A stretch of 5,033 bases of DNA from Methanomassiliicoccales archaeon (GCA_028682925.1 JAJRAG010000151.1:1-5033); one strand, 5' to 3'. Positions 1-4,953 are shown, counted from the stretch's first letter. Program-made: numbers and translations. Notes: generated by a model from the letters alone, not told the origin.

Positions 1-80
1 AGGTAGAGCAATCGGCTCTTAACCGATGGGTCGAGGGTTCGAAAGATTCTCCATAGAATCCGAACATCCCTCCGGGCCCG
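1..80 (+). tRNA. tRNA-Lys (anticodon CUU), 5' end missing, with a T-loop intron
   Basis: This is the 3' part of a tRNA cut by the window edge. Visible parts are the end of the D-loop (GG at 2-3), the D-stem 3' strand GAGC (6-9), and the anticodon arm: stem ATCGG (11-15), 7-base loop CTCTTAA (16-22), stem CCGAT (23-27). The anticodon CTT at 18-20 reads lysine AAG codons. The variable loop is 28-32, the T-stem is GAGGG (33-37) with CCCTC (68-72), the acceptor 3' strand is CGGGCCC (73-79), and G80 is the discriminator. No CCA is encoded (CTC follows), so it must be added after transcription, as is common in archaea. The T-loop is split by an intron at 44-66; joining the exons gives the normal loop TTCGAAT. 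The anticodon loop is intact, so there is no usual 37/38 intron. Roughly the first 17 nucleotides lie outside the window, so the acceptor pairing could not be checked. Confidence 0.93.
44..66 (+). other. Noncanonical tRNA intron (T-loop, position 59/60) with BHB motif
   Basis: A 23-nt intron interrupts the tRNA-Lys T-loop and forms a complete bulge-helix-bulge. The outer helix is the T-stem GAGGG (33-37) with CCCTC (68-72). The 3' bulge is CAT (65-67). The 4-bp central helix is TTCG (38-41) with CGAA (61-64). The 5' bulge is AAA (42-44). The inner helix is GATTC (45-49) with GAATC (56-60), closed by a 6-base loop. Archaeal splicing endonuclease is known to cut after the second base of each 3-base bulge. 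Here that means after 43 and after 66, leaving the exon loop TTCGAA+T, a perfect 7-base T-loop over a 5-bp stem. All pairings are read directly from the sequence; splicing is inferred from them. Confidence 0.92.
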
Positions 81-92
81 CTCTCCCTTGGG

Positions 93-866
93 GTGCCGTC
101 TTTGAGAAACATCTACTTCATCGGAACCGCGGGAAGCGGGAAGAGTTCTCTTGTCAATGCATTCCGAGAGTGGATGGAGATGCATGGGTTCAACGACGTT
201 ACGCTCAATCTGGATCCTGGAGCGGAGATGGTGCCTTATGCTCCGGACATCGACATCAGGGACTGGGTCCGTCTTGATGATGTGATGAACGAGTACGGTT
301 TGGGACCGAACGGAGCGCAGATCGTGTGCTCTGACATGATAGCTCTGAAGACCAGGGAGATAGTCTCCATCGTCGATACGTTCAGATCGGACTACCTTCT
401 CATCGACACGCCCGGTCAGATGGAACTCTTCGCCTTCAGGCAGTCGAGCTCCGTAGTGGTGGAGGCTCTGGGTAAGAGCGACTCGTTCTTCGTCTTTCTC
501 TCCGACCCGCTGCTCTCAAAGACCCCATCCGGGTTCGTTTCGAGCCTGATGTTGTGCGCGATCACCCACTTTAGATTTCTCGTACCGATTCTGAATGTCC
601 TCTCGAAATCCGACACGATCAATGAAGAGGATGTGGAGACCATCCTGAGCTGGTCTAGAGATCCCTACACTCTGTACGATGCGCTGGGTCAGGAACAAGG
701 CACGTCACAGACCATCCTCAGCATAGAGTTCTTCAAGGCGATGGAGAGTATCGGCATGTACAGGGAATTGACACCAGTATCCTCAAGGACTCCCTTCGGC
801 ATGGAAGACATCTACAATACGATCCAGCAGGTTTTCGAGGGCGGAGAGGATCTCAGCACCGACTGA
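93..866 (+). CDS. GPN-loop GTPase (Gpn/XAB1 family, archaeal)
   Basis: The 257-residue protein is a full-length cytoplasmic P-loop GTPase of the GPN family. Motifs in order: Walker A GTAGSGKS at 11-18, the conserved NLDPGAE at 39-45, PYAPDIDIRDWV at 48-59, the signature GPN triplet at 71-73, G3 DTPGQ at 105-109, G4 SKSD at 171-174 (serine replacing the asparagine of NKxD) and a G5-like PVSS at 228-231. Family knowledge: GPN proteins are dimers in which the GPN loop contributes to the partner's active site. Eukaryotic members help assemble and import RNA polymerase II, while the archaeal role is not settled. GTG at 93 is chosen because it places the P-loop at the usual distance from the N-terminus; TTG at 102 is an alternative. 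No Shine-Dalgarno is visible. The start lies only 12 bases after the tRNA-Lys end, so the two genes probably share a transcript or the promoter lies within or before the tRNA. The stop directly abuts that of the convergent gene. Confidence 0.93.
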   Translation: MPSLRNIYFIGTAGSGKSSLVNAFREWMEMHGFNDVTLNLDPGAEMVPYAPDIDIRDWVRLDDVMNEYGLGPNGAQIVCSDMIALKTREIVSIVDTFRSDYLLIDTPGQMELFAFRQSSSVVVEALGKSDSFFVFLSDPLLSKTPSGFVSSLMLCAITHFRFLVPILNVLSKSDTINEEDVETILSWSRDPYTLYDALGQEQGTSQTILSIEFFKAMESIGMYRELTPVSSRTPFGMEDIYNTIQQVFEGGEDLSTD

Positions 867-1208
867 TCATTCTTTACTCTGTCCGTGCCAGTCCATGAAG
901 AAATCCTCGCTCTCCCCTGAAACCATCTCGAACCTTGTCTTGATCGTTCCGTTCTCGAGGAATACGGACGCCCTTTTCAGTATCGATTCGTAGGTAGCTA
1001 TGTGCTTGCCTTCGAACGTCGATCGCACTTCGACGCACCTTAGCAGTCCTTGTTTCTCCAACGCTCTAATGCGTCGGTAGCAGGCAGCTATCGGGATGTC
1101 CATCTCCCGATTCAATTCGACCGCGGTCTTGGGATTTTCGAGAGTCGCAAGCAATATCTTCGCTGAATATTCATCCGTTATTATTCTAGAAGCTTCTAGC
1201 GCCTGCAT
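867..1208 (-). CDS. Small winged-helix transcriptional regulator (ArsR/TrmB-like)
   Basis: The 113-residue protein appears to be a single winged helix-turn-helix DNA-binding domain. Residues 8-25 form the first helix, residues 26-38 (NPKTAVELNREMD) form helix 2, and residues 39-56 give the recognition helix and following turn (PIAACYRRIRALEKQGLL), the usual signature of ArsR/TrmB-type domains. A basic wing follows at about 58-75. The C-terminal 35 residues show no recognisable ligand domain, metal-site cysteine cluster or transmembrane segment, so the signal it senses is unknown. ATG at 1208 is preferred because a TATA box at 1231-1239 places transcription start almost at this codon, suggesting a leaderless mRNA. 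It is divergent from the 60-residue zinc-ribbon gene and may control itself and that neighbour; this is inference from position only. Its stop codon touches that of the GPN GTPase: the palindrome TGATCA (864-869) supplies both stops. Confidence 0.87.
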   Translation of the reverse strand: MQALEASRIITDEYSAKILLATLENPKTAVELNREMDIPIAACYRRIRALEKQGLLRCVEVRSTFEGKHIATYESILKRASVFLENGTIKTRFEMVSGESEDFFMDWHGQSKE

Positions 1209-1230
1209 AGACGTTCTGATTCTGATCTCG

Positions 1231-1239
1231 GTATATAAC
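1231..1239 (-). promoter_or_regulatory. TATA box of the wHTH regulator gene
   Basis: On the minus strand this reads GTTATATAC, a good match to the archaeal TATA box. Its centre is about 26 bases before the ATG at 1208, so initiation should fall at or next to the start codon. A tandem repeat TTCTGA-TTCTGA (1214-1225), with a related TTCTGG at 1255-1260, lies between the box and the start and just behind the box. It could be a repressor site, but this is weak. Confidence 0.6.
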
Positions 1240-1290
1240 AGGTGTTCCCTGAGTTCTGGAATTGATTACTTCGACAGATAACGGTAGAGG

Positions 1291-1298
1291 TATTATAC
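1291..1298 (+). promoter_or_regulatory. TATA-like box of the small zinc-ribbon gene
   Basis: TATTATAC, preceded by a purine-rich BRE-like GTAGAGG (1284-1290), begins 25 bases before the ATG at 1316. This spacing predicts a leaderless transcript, in line with the absence of a Shine-Dalgarno sequence there. Together with the box at 1231-1239 it makes a compact divergent promoter of about 107 bases. Confidence 0.55.
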
Positions 1299-1315
1299 GT
1301 TGCGATCGCTATTGA

Positions 1316-1498
1316 ATGGGCGTGAAAAAGAAGATATTGGTATGTCCAGAATGTGGGTCCGCCGACCTATACTACGAGGCCGGCCTCCTTACCGGCTACA
1401 AGTACCACTGCAAGAAGTGCGACTACATCGGACCGTTGGTGATCGAAATGGACCTCGAGGACATATCTCTAGAGGAATCACGCGAACATGACGCCTGA
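1316..1498 (+). CDS. Small zinc-ribbon protein of unknown function
   Basis: The 60-residue protein is built almost entirely of one zinc ribbon. It has CPEC at 10-13 and CKKC at 32-35, joined by a conserved-looking stretch around LYYEAGLLTGYKYHC, with an acidic C-terminal tail. The four cysteines should bind one zinc ion. Small archaeal proteins of this kind are common, and some resemble the zinc ribbons of transcription or translation factors, but no specific role can be assigned. ATG at 1316 is supported by the TATA-like box 25 bases upstream and by the zinc knuckle lying close behind the start. It is divergent from the wHTH regulator, which could control it. Its last 21 bases overlap the 3' end of the antisense PAN gene, which also speaks for a real, tightly packed gene. 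Confidence 0.8.
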   Translation: MGVKKKILVCPECGSADLYYEAGLLTGYKYHCKKCDYIGPLVIEMDLEDISLEESREHDA

Positions 1499-2686
1499 TT
1501 CAATCAATTTACCCTCTTCCGTCTCCAATACTTTTGCTATCGCCCGCTCGAAATCGAGCATGCACACCGTATCTCTGTTGTCTCTTATCGCGAACATACC
1601 AGCCTCGGTGCATATCGCTTTGATATCCGCCCCGGTGGCATCCTCGCACTTCATCGCAAGCTCCAGTAGATTCACCGTGGAGTCGATGTTCATCTTCTTC
1701 GCGTGGATATTGAATATCTCTCGCCTCGCATCGTAGTTCGGCAGCGGGATCGTGATGATCCTATCGAAACGGCCAGGTCTGAGAAGGGCCTCATCTAGTA
1801 TGTCCGGTCTGTTCGTCGCCGCCATGATCTTCACGTCGCCTATCGGGTTGAAACCGTCTAGTTCGGACAAGAGCTGCATCAGCGTCCTCTGGACCTCCCT
1901 ATCTCCCGATGTGGCGACCTCAAGTCTCTTTGCTCCTATAGAGTCTAGTTCATCAATGAAGACGATGCTTGGAGCCTTTTCCCTGGCCATCTCGAAAAGC
2001 TCTCGCACGAGTCTTGCTCCCTCTCCAATGTATTTCTGCACTAGCTCAGACCCCACGAATCTTATGAAAGTTGCACTGGTCTGGTGGGCTACGGCCTTCG
2101 CAAGAAGAGTCTTGCCCGTGCCAGGAGGTCCCACCAAGAGTACTCCCTTCGGAGGCTCGATCCCCACCTTCTTGTAGAGCTCGGGTCTGAGCAACGGATC
2201 TTCAACTGCCTCCCTGACGTCTCTTATCTGGTCGTCCAATCCACCAATCTCGTTATATGTGACACCAGGTTTGACGATGATCTCAGCGCCGATGACGATC
2301 GGGTCGAGCGAGGGAGGAAGGACGCCCATCACGGCCAATGTCTGCTTGTTCAATGCAACTCTTGCACCGACGACGAGGTCTTGAGAGGGCACATATTCTG
2401 AAGTGCCTACGATGAAGTCAGGACCTGTAGAACTCTTGACTATTACCCTACCGTCCGACAGCAGGTCCTTTATCAATCCTATGATCAACGGAGGGGACTT
2501 CAGCCGTTCCATCTCGGTCCTCATGCGCTTGAGTTCCTTCTGAAGCCTGAAGAGTTCGCTTTCTATGTAGCGCTTCTCGCCCTCGACCCTTCGCGTCTCT
2601 TCTATCAACTCATTGTTCCTTCGCTCCAGCATCTCAATTTTGTCTTTCATTTCCGAAATGAACCCGTCCAGCTGTTGTTCCTTCAA
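1478..2686 (-). CDS. pan: Proteasome-activating nucleotidase (PAN)
   Basis: The 402-residue AAA+ ATPase caps the archaeal 20S proteasome, unfolds substrates and threads them in. Layout: N-terminal coiled coil at about 8-64; the KSPPL hinge at 63-67, where PAN's conserved proline sets alternating coiled-coil pairs; an OB-fold at about 68-130; then the AAA domain. Motifs are Walker A GPPGTGKT 186-193, pore loop F210-V211-G212, Walker B IVFIDELD 241-248 with D245/E246, sensor-1 N292 and arginine fingers R306 and R309 in PGRFDR. Length is typical for PAN. The start is TTG (2684-2686), with GGTGA four bases upstream and an in-frame TAG just before it; the next ATG is codon 13, inside the coiled coil. 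The protein ends in VMFA, whereas the usual C-terminal HbYX gate-opening motif has tyrosine as the second-last residue. Hence the motif here is M-F-A, with phenylalanine in place of tyrosine. The last codons overlap the antisense zinc-ribbon gene by 21 bases. Confidence 0.96.
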   Translation of the reverse strand: MKEQQLDGFISEMKDKIEMLERRNNELIEETRRVEGEKRYIESELFRLQKELKRMRTEMERLKSPPLIIGLIKDLLSDGRVIVKSSTGPDFIVGTSEYVPSQDLVVGARVALNKQTLAVMGVLPPSLDPIVIGAEIIVKPGVTYNEIGGLDDQIRDVREAVEDPLLRPELYKKVGIEPPKGVLLVGPPGTGKTLLAKAVAHQTSATFIRFVGSELVQKYIGEGARLVRELFEMAREKAPSIVFIDELDSIGAKRLEVATSGDREVQRTLMQLLSELDGFNPIGDVKIMAATNRPDILDEALLRPGRFDRIITIPLPNYDARREIFNIHAKKMNIDSTVNLLELAMKCEDATGADIKAICTEAGMFAIRDNRDTVCMLDFERAIAKVLETEEGKLIESGVMFA

Positions 2687-2690
2687 CAGG

Positions 2691-2703
2691 TCACCCTTCC
2701 TCC
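2691..2703 (-). promoter_or_regulatory. Shine-Dalgarno region deciding the TTG start of pan
   Basis: Read on the minus strand this stretch is GGAGGAAGGGTGA. Both GGAGG (2699-2703) and GGTGA (2691-2695) match the anti-SD end of archaeal 16S rRNA. GGTGA lies four bases before the TTG codon at 2684-2686 and GGAGG twelve bases before it, so GGTGA is the better placed. The GTG within it cannot be used because it soon meets a stop. Confidence 0.6.
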
Positions 2704-2782
2704 GCTAATATGAAGGCCAGGTCTATTTGACTCTTTCGCAGTGAATATCCATCTGGGGTAATAGGAAGGACTAGCGTCTCGA

Positions 2783-2801
2783 TCTGGAATTGATATCCAG
2801 A
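2783..2801. promoter_or_regulatory. Imperfect palindrome between pan and aMBF1 (possible operator)
   Basis: TCTGGAATTGATATCCAGA has perfect 6-base arms (TCTGGA / TCCAGA) around a 7-base centre. It lies about 15 bases upstream of the aMBF1 TATA box and roughly 100 bases upstream of the pan start, in a 170-base divergent intergenic region (2687-2856). The position fits a binding site for a dimeric regulator, possibly acting on both genes, but nothing in the window identifies the protein. For pan on the minus strand, AT-rich candidates are near 2721-2731 and 2741-2750; neither is convincing. Confidence 0.4.
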
Positions 2802-2815
2802 GTCATCTCAGTCAT

Positions 2816-2824
2816 GTTTAAATT
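2816..2824 (+). promoter_or_regulatory. TATA box of aMBF1
   Basis: GTTTAAATT-like sequence centred near 2820 lies about 37 bases before the ATG at 2857. It predicts initiation near 2846 and a short leader of about 10 bases without a clear Shine-Dalgarno sequence. Confidence 0.5.
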
Positions 2825-2856
2825 GGTCCATCTGCATTCAATAGGGCTGACCCAAG

Positions 2857-3348
2857 ATGATCTGTGAACTATGTGGCAAGGAGATGGAGCGGACGACACC
2901 GATACTGATCGAGGGAACGGTGTTGAGAGTATGTAAGGAATGCATGAAATTCGGCGACGCGTCGAAGATAGGAAAGAAAGAAGTTGCCACCAAGTCCGCT
3001 ATCGTGGAGCGTCTCGAACAGAGGCAGCGCAGGATGCAGCCTAAGGACGTTTACGTCGAGGAAGAGACGATCGAACTTGTTTTGGACTATCCAAGACTCA
3101 TAAAGGAGGCTCGTATGGCAAGGGATTGGAAGCAGGAGACACTGGCCGCTAAGATCAATGAAAAGACGAGCGTCATCAACAAGCTCGAGAGGGGAGACAT
3201 GCGACCAGACGACTTGCTCGTGAAGAAGCTGGAGAATGAGCTTGGGATCACCCTCAAGGAGAAGGTCCCGGTCATCAAGTCAGAATCGAAAGCTGCAGGG
3301 TCCAAGGAGCTTACCCTTGGCGATTTGATCAAGATGAAGAAGGAGTGA
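2857..3348 (+). CDS. mbf1: Archaeal multiprotein bridging factor 1 (aMBF1), zinc ribbon + HTH
   Basis: The 163-residue protein has the archaeal MBF1 layout. An N-terminal zinc ribbon (C3-x2-C6 and C26-x2-C29) is followed by a basic linker at about 38-65 and a Cro/XRE helix-turn-helix at about 77-132. The HTH carries the family's hallmark stretch YPRLIKEARMARDWKQETLA, then NEKTSVINKLERGDMRPDD. A charged tail ends in LGDLIKMKKE. Eukaryotic MBF1 bridges activators and TBP and acts on stalled ribosomes. Archaeal MBF1 is reported to bind the small ribosomal subunit, so a translation-linked role is plausible. ATG at 2857 is two codons before the first zinc cysteine, leaving no room for a later start. 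It is divergent from pan and ends three bases before the convergent DUF2240 gene. Confidence 0.95.
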   Translation: MICELCGKEMERTTPILIEGTVLRVCKECMKFGDASKIGKKEVATKSAIVERLEQRQRRMQPKDVYVEEETIELVLDYPRLIKEARMARDWKQETLAAKINEKTSVINKLERGDMRPDDLLVKKLENELGITLKEKVPVIKSESKAAGSKELTLGDLIKMKKE

Positions 3349-3351
3349 ACC

Positions 3352-3828
3352 TCATTTGCTGAGGACCTCCGTCCTCACGTTCTCCATGTAAGTCGCTGTC
3401 GAGACTCCGACCTCTTGGGCAAGCGCCAAAGCAGCCACCTCGATGTCAACGCCGAGTCGCTCCTGGATTCTATTTATTCTAGCGACGATCTCCCTCTTCT
3501 TCCAGTTGGAGATTGCTGATATTGCGTCAAGGATCCTAGCGAAAAGTGATGCGTCCTCGGGCTCATCGACCAGTGCTTTTTGGCCCGGTCTGTAGGTTCC
3601 AGGAATCTCGATCTTCTTGTATTCGAAGTTCGGCCTGACGAAACCATCCGTTTTCGTGAGCAGCCCTTTCTTCAGACCGAGTTCCAAGAGCTTCTGAGCT
3701 TCCTTCGGGGTGAACCAGCGGAAGTCCATTGAAGCTGAAAAAACAAGTTCTTTCTCTGTAAGTACGTTCTTCCCCTTCCTTCTGAACAGTAGCGCAAGAC
3801 AGGTTTCCAATTCCCCCATCCTATCCAT
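3352..3828 (-). CDS. DUF2240 family protein, conserved archaeal, function unknown
   Basis: The protein resembles the archaeal DUF2240 family. It shows ELETCLALLFRRKGK near the N-terminus, then SMDFRWFTPKEAQKLLELG and KKGLLTK, the family-like core. This region looks like a winged-helix fold, consistent with a nucleic-acid or protein-binding role, though this is inferred. The second half is helical (from EDASLFARILDAI to the end), with no catalytic motif, cysteine pair, signal peptide or membrane segment. Four nested starts exist: GTG 3840 (162 residues), ATG 3834, ATG 3828 (158) and ATG 3819 (155). ATG 3828 is preferred because GGAG (3835-3838) lies six bases before it; 3819 is also plausible, as it sits right next to the conserved core. 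The gene ends three bases from the end of aMBF1, on the opposite strand. A gap of about 150 bases separates it from the next minus-strand gene, so it probably has its own promoter. Confidence 0.85.
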   Translation of the reverse strand: MDRMGELETCLALLFRRKGKNVLTEKELVFSASMDFRWFTPKEAQKLLELGLKKGLLTKTDGFVRPNFEYKKIEIPGTYRPGQKALVDEPEDASLFARILDAISAISNWKKREIVARINRIQERLGVDIEVAALALAQEVGVSTATYMENVRTEVLSK

Positions 3829-3880
3829 CCCCATCTCCACAAAGTGCTTCTCGATTTCAACAATCGCGGTCGAGTGCTAC

Positions 3881-3903
3881 AGAGATATGTTCATGGCATA
3901 AAA
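3881..3903 (-). promoter_or_regulatory. Probable promoter of the DUF2240 gene
   Basis: The gap at 3829-3977 holds no gene. On the minus strand it offers two AT-rich TATA candidates, TTTTATGCC (3895-3903) and ACATATCTC (3882-3890). They predict initiation near 3874 and 3860, and so leaders of 30-45 bases that include the GGAG before ATG 3828. I cannot choose between them. No oligo-T terminator for the gene upstream is obvious. Confidence 0.35.
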
Positions 3904-3977
3904 TCACTTCTCTTCGTGGGGATTGGGCTCGTACTTCTAGACCGGTATCATGTGAGAGGGATCTGGACCGTCAAGGA

Positions 3978-4661
3978 TCATTGCGGGCTCTTTTCTCGGA
4001 CCCTCTTGACAAGAGCATTGATGGTGTCCTCGTACAAGGCCGTGACAATCCATCTTTGTGGGACTGTTATCTCCTTCTTCCCTCCAAAGAATCCGGTCTT
4101 TATCTTCCTTTCTTGGAAACTCACGTGCATCCAGTCTCCTCTCTTCTCGGTCTCGATGCCGATAATCTTGTCAATAGACATGATGAAAAGTGGGCGCTCA
4201 CCGGCTTTAGCCAATTCCTCCACCTTATCCATCTTCCTCTTATAGCGATCGAAGTCTCTCCGCATTTTCGTCCTCTCTCCATAGTCCTTGGATTCCTCGA
4301 TAGCCTTTGACAACTCGGAGATTCTTTTAGTGGCCTCATCTTCGATGCTGGCAATCGACCTTCTGCCGCTCACTAGGCTAGTCTCCGTCATTGCAATTGC
4401 GAACTCGCACGTCTTCAGTTCCCATCCAGACAGCAGGACATCAGCGTGGGGGGGCCAGCTGAATTCCTTGAACGCGGGCCAGGGAATTATCTTCTCCATC
4501 TTCTGTCCTGTTCTGTTTTCGTAATCATCACGGTAGGTTTCACCCAGACTGGCAAGCGCCTTCCTGCACTTATTGCAGACTCCATATTCCTCGACCATGA
4601 TCTTCGATCCATCAAGCGTGATCTCGCCTTCGACCTTGCCGCACGTATTGCATGTTTTCAT
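3978..4661 (-). CDS. Zinc-binding coiled-coil protein of unknown function, possible split PH-like domain
   Basis: I do not recognise this 227-residue protein (numbered from TTG 4667, 229 residues). It opens with a zinc ribbon, CNTC at 6-9 and CNKC at 31-34. A tryptophan/proline-rich segment at 62-73 (PWPAFKEFSWPP) follows, then beta-like EFAIAMTETSLVSG at 88-101. A highly charged coiled coil spans about 104-155. Last comes a beta-rich stretch at 159-210 (PLFIMSIDKIIGIETEKRGDW through VPQRWIVTAL) and a final helix. The segments on both sides of the coiled coil together resemble a bacterial PH-like domain (a T-x-x-x-L strand, then S-x-D-K-I-x-G-I), as if the helices were inserted in it; this is inference. 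No membrane segment or enzyme motif is seen. ATG 4661 is preferred over TTG 4667 because GAGG (4669-4672) lies seven bases before the ATG but only one before the TTG. It stands alone, divergent from the thermosome gene. Confidence 0.8.
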   Translation of the reverse strand: MKTCNTCGKVEGEITLDGSKIMVEEYGVCNKCRKALASLGETYRDDYENRTGQKMEKIIPWPAFKEFSWPPHADVLLSGWELKTCEFAIAMTETSLVSGRRSIASIEDEATKRISELSKAIEESKDYGERTKMRRDFDRYKRKMDKVEELAKAGERPLFIMSIDKIIGIETEKRGDWMHVSFQERKIKTGFFGGKKEITVPQRWIVTALYEDTINALVKRVREKSPQ

Positions 4662-4699
4662 TGGCAATCCTCTGAGACTACCATGAATCTCCGTATCCG

Positions 4700-4708
4700 A
4701 TTTAACAT
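4700..4708 (-). promoter_or_regulatory. TATA box of the zinc/coiled-coil protein gene
   Basis: On the minus strand this reads ATGTTAAAT, preceded by an A-rich BRE-like CACAAA. Its centre predicts initiation near 4679, giving an 18-base leader that carries the GAGG Shine-Dalgarno (4669-4672) before ATG 4661. Confidence 0.45.
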
Positions 4709-4786
4709 TTTGTGCCGAACGGAGGAGTCACATGTACCTATTAAGCTCTGAACAATTGGACGACCGTGCATCCCCACGTATTATGT

Positions 4787-4841
4787 TTCGGCCTCGATTG
4801 ATGGTCTGTGTCGTTCATCTGGAATGTGAATCGAGACGGAA
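4787..4841. repeat. Long imperfect inverted repeat upstream of the thermosome promoter
   Basis: TTCGGCCTCGATT (4787-4799) pairs with AATCGAGACGGAA (4829-4841): 11 of 13 positions match, with seven consecutive pairs next to the loop. Inside the 29-base loop GATG (4800-4803), directly stacked on the stem, can pair with CATC (4816-4819). The element ends 27 bases before the thermosome TATA box, in a region (4662-4953) with no supported gene. It could be a regulatory site or part of an unannotated small RNA; no oligo-T follows, so an intrinsic terminator is unlikely. Confidence 0.45.
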
Positions 4842-4868
4842 TGGAGTGTGAAGAAATGTCCGTTATGC

Positions 4869-4876
4869 TTATATAG
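4869..4876 (+). promoter_or_regulatory. TATA box of the thermosome gene
   Basis: TTATATAG is close to the archaeal consensus and is the strongest TATA box in the window. It predicts initiation near 4898 and a leader of about 55 bases, longer than any other in the window. A 10-base palindrome GTTCAAGAAC (4928-4937) lies in that leader just before the ribosome binding site. Confidence 0.7.
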
Positions 4877-4940
4877 AAGAACAAACATCTCAAATCGCAC
4901 TAGCTTTCACCGATATGCGTGTAGTTAGTTCAAGAACAAT

Positions 4941-4946
4941 GGAGGT
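4941..4946 (+). promoter_or_regulatory. Shine-Dalgarno site deciding the thermosome start
   Basis: GGAGGT is a full anti-SD match seven bases before ATG 4954. It rules against the in-frame ATG at 4939, which would place the site inside the coding region. It is among the strongest ribosome binding sites in the window, fitting a highly expressed chaperonin. Confidence 0.75.
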
Positions 4947-4953
4947 ATGGTAC

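Noticed and set aside
44..66. Possibility that the tRNA is a pseudogene with a disrupted T-arm
   Set aside because: The insertion has a complete BHB whose cutting restores an ideal T-loop and stem, which random decay would not produce.
26..277. Open frame of 83 codons on the + strand starting inside the tRNA
   Set aside because: It begins within the tRNA-Lys anticodon arm and runs out of frame through the GPN GTPase P-loop region; the translation is low-complexity and unlike any family.
1752..2177. 141-codon frame on the + strand opposite pan
   Set aside because: It is the antisense shadow of the highly conserved AAA domain, and its serine-rich, repetitive translation has no domain of its own.
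3737..3745. Run of six A (oligo-T on the minus strand) as a terminator
   Set aside because: It is inside the DUF2240 coding region, where a terminator on the same strand would cut off the gene.
3955..4006. AGAGGG (3955-3960) facing CCCTCT (4001-4006) as a terminator hairpin of the zinc/coiled-coil gene
   Set aside because: The arms are only six bases, 40 bases apart, and half of the structure lies in coding sequence; no oligo-T follows on the minus strand.
3844..4245. 133-codon frame on the + strand
   Set aside because: It covers an intergenic region and then the antisense of the zinc/coiled-coil gene. It has no ribosome binding site or recognisable domain; the minus-strand gene has zinc-ribbon cysteines and a fitting Shine-Dalgarno site.
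4446..4751. 101-codon frame on the + strand running into the thermosome upstream region
   Set aside because: Most of it is antisense to the zinc/coiled-coil gene, it has no promoter or Shine-Dalgarno site, and the translation lacks any recognisable motif.
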